Source: a virus | Reading direction: 5' to 3' (one strand) | Length of the DNA stretch: 23,542 nucleotides | Virus record (IMG/VR): IMGVR_UViG_3300027917_003858 | Location: 1-23,542 of that record | Part shown: positions 23,007 through 23,542 of the stretch, piece by piece | Layout: every line of letters starts with the position of its first letter | Position numbering within the stretch: the first letter of the stretch is position 1 | Notes under the pieces: generated by a model | Seen by the model: the letters and a program-made list of their open reading frames with translations, nothing else | What the model was told of the DNA's origin: nothing | The model's database searches: none | Made by a program: the position numbers and the translations under genes

Positions 23007-23542
23007 GGCTGCAGAAGAAATATATCAGGAACCAGAGGAGTTAGAAGAGGAGCTGACCGACGAGGAAATCTACGCGGCGGAGATGGGCAGGCCCATCTGG
23101 ACACCTGAACCCGATCTCGTAGAGGACCCGATAGTTCTGCAGGAGGCTCAGCGGCACCTACCGAAGATCCCGCACGTACTCCCATCTCAGTTCACTCAGT
23201 ACGCTTTCAGAATGCCAGACGACGAGGGGGAGTACAAGCCCTTCTCGTTCGAGGGCAGGCGGCACATGGAGCGCATCTACGACACGCCAGCGCGCCGCGT
23301 GCTCTTGGTTTGCGGTCGGCAGGTAGAGAAGTCGACGCTGCTCGGCAACATCGCGCTCTGCTACATCTGCATGGTGCCTGCTTTCCAGGTACTGTACGTC
23401 TCCCCATCAGCGACGCAGACGACGACGTTCTCCAATGACAGAATCAAGGAGCCGATCGAGACCAGCCCGGTACTGAAGAACTTTACCACCAGGATGCTCT
23501 CGCAGAACATCCTGGTGAAGCAGTTCGTCAACCGCTCCAAGA
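23005..23542 (+). CDS. Terminase large subunit, N-terminal part (runs off window)
   Basis: The first 179 residues are visible. Large terminases are the ATP-driven motors that pump DNA through the portal and cut it. After an acidic N-terminus (about 25 residues, with repeated Glu), residues 79-95 (PFSFEGRRHMERIYD) precede the ATPase core. The P-loop-like motif is CGRQVEKST at about 103-111, with Glu where Gly is usual before the Lys. A segment near 129-155 (VLYVSPSATQTTTFSNDRI) matches the region that follows the P-loop in many large terminases. Walker B and the nuclease domain lie beyond the edge. The ATG at 23005 is the first start after an in-frame TGA at 22957; no Shine-Dalgarno sequence is visible, so a downstream start (ATG about 26 codons later) is possible. 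Confidence 0.85.
   Translation, partial: MAAEEIYQEPEELEEELTDEEIYAAEMGRPIWTPEPDLVEDPIVLQEAQRHLPKIPHVLPSQFTQYAFRMPDDEGEYKPFSFEGRRHMERIYDTPARRVLLVCGRQVEKSTLLGNIALCYICMVPAFQVLYVSPSATQTTTFSNDRIKEPIETSPVLKNFTTRMLSQNILVKQFVNRSK

Noticed and set aside
1-23542. tRNA genes, CRISPR arrays, insertion sequences, attachment sites
   Set aside because: No cloverleaf-like sequence, regular repeat-spacer pattern, transposase motif or long direct/inverted repeats were seen by eye; a tRNAscan or repeat search was not possible.

Overview
The window is a 23.5 kb piece of a large tailed bacteriophage genome (Caudoviricetes). It is moderately GC-rich and almost fully coding, with genes butted together by 1-8 nt overlaps. 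The evidence for a phage is a recognisable portal protein, the start of a large terminase ATPase, a gpV/gp5-like spike, and many uncharacterised virion-type genes in long co-directional runs. No host gene, tRNA, rRNA, CRISPR array or insertion sequence was seen, and the sequence alone does not identify the host.

Layout. (A) 1-5813, rightward: five tightly coupled genes ending in the portal protein, four of them unrecognised and probably head or virion genes. A hairpin terminator lies at 5824-5845. (B) 5881-10531, leftward: a small Ala-rich protein with its own promoter-like motif, and upstream of it a six-gene operon. In transcription order the operon encodes a 45-aa acidic peptide, a 49-aa membrane peptide, an unknown protein, a Cys-rich zinc-binding protein, a MoxR-type AAA+ ATPase, and a VWA/metallopeptidase-like protein. 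It ends in a hairpin terminator at 6407-6426. (C) 10532-10651: a 120-bp divergent control region. (D) 10652-22754, rightward: a giant single-chain multisubunit-type RNA polymerase (beta and beta-prime fused, 2151 aa), a spike-like protein, an Ala/Leu-rich protein, a 744-aa putative virion protein, then (after a promoter/operator-like site) two unknown proteins. (E) 22746-23006: one leftward 86-aa gene whose start codon overlaps, head to head, the start of (F) the large terminase gene, which runs off the right edge.

How it fits together. The most notable content is the transcription machinery. The phage encodes a whole two-barrel RNAP catalytic core as one polypeptide, with bacterial-like active-site motifs, no N-terminal beta-prime zinc finger, and no alpha, omega or sigma gene nearby. 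The polymerase gene shares a 1-nt stop/start overlap with the spike-like gene, so it is expressed with virion genes and might be packaged. Divergent to it is a MoxR/VWA chaperone-type cassette with a zinc protein and two micro-ORFs. The two leftward transcription units share a 19-bp promoter-like motif (15 of 19 identical), a candidate phage-specific promoter class.

Limits: no database search was possible. Family calls rest on motifs read by eye, and most virion genes remain unassigned.
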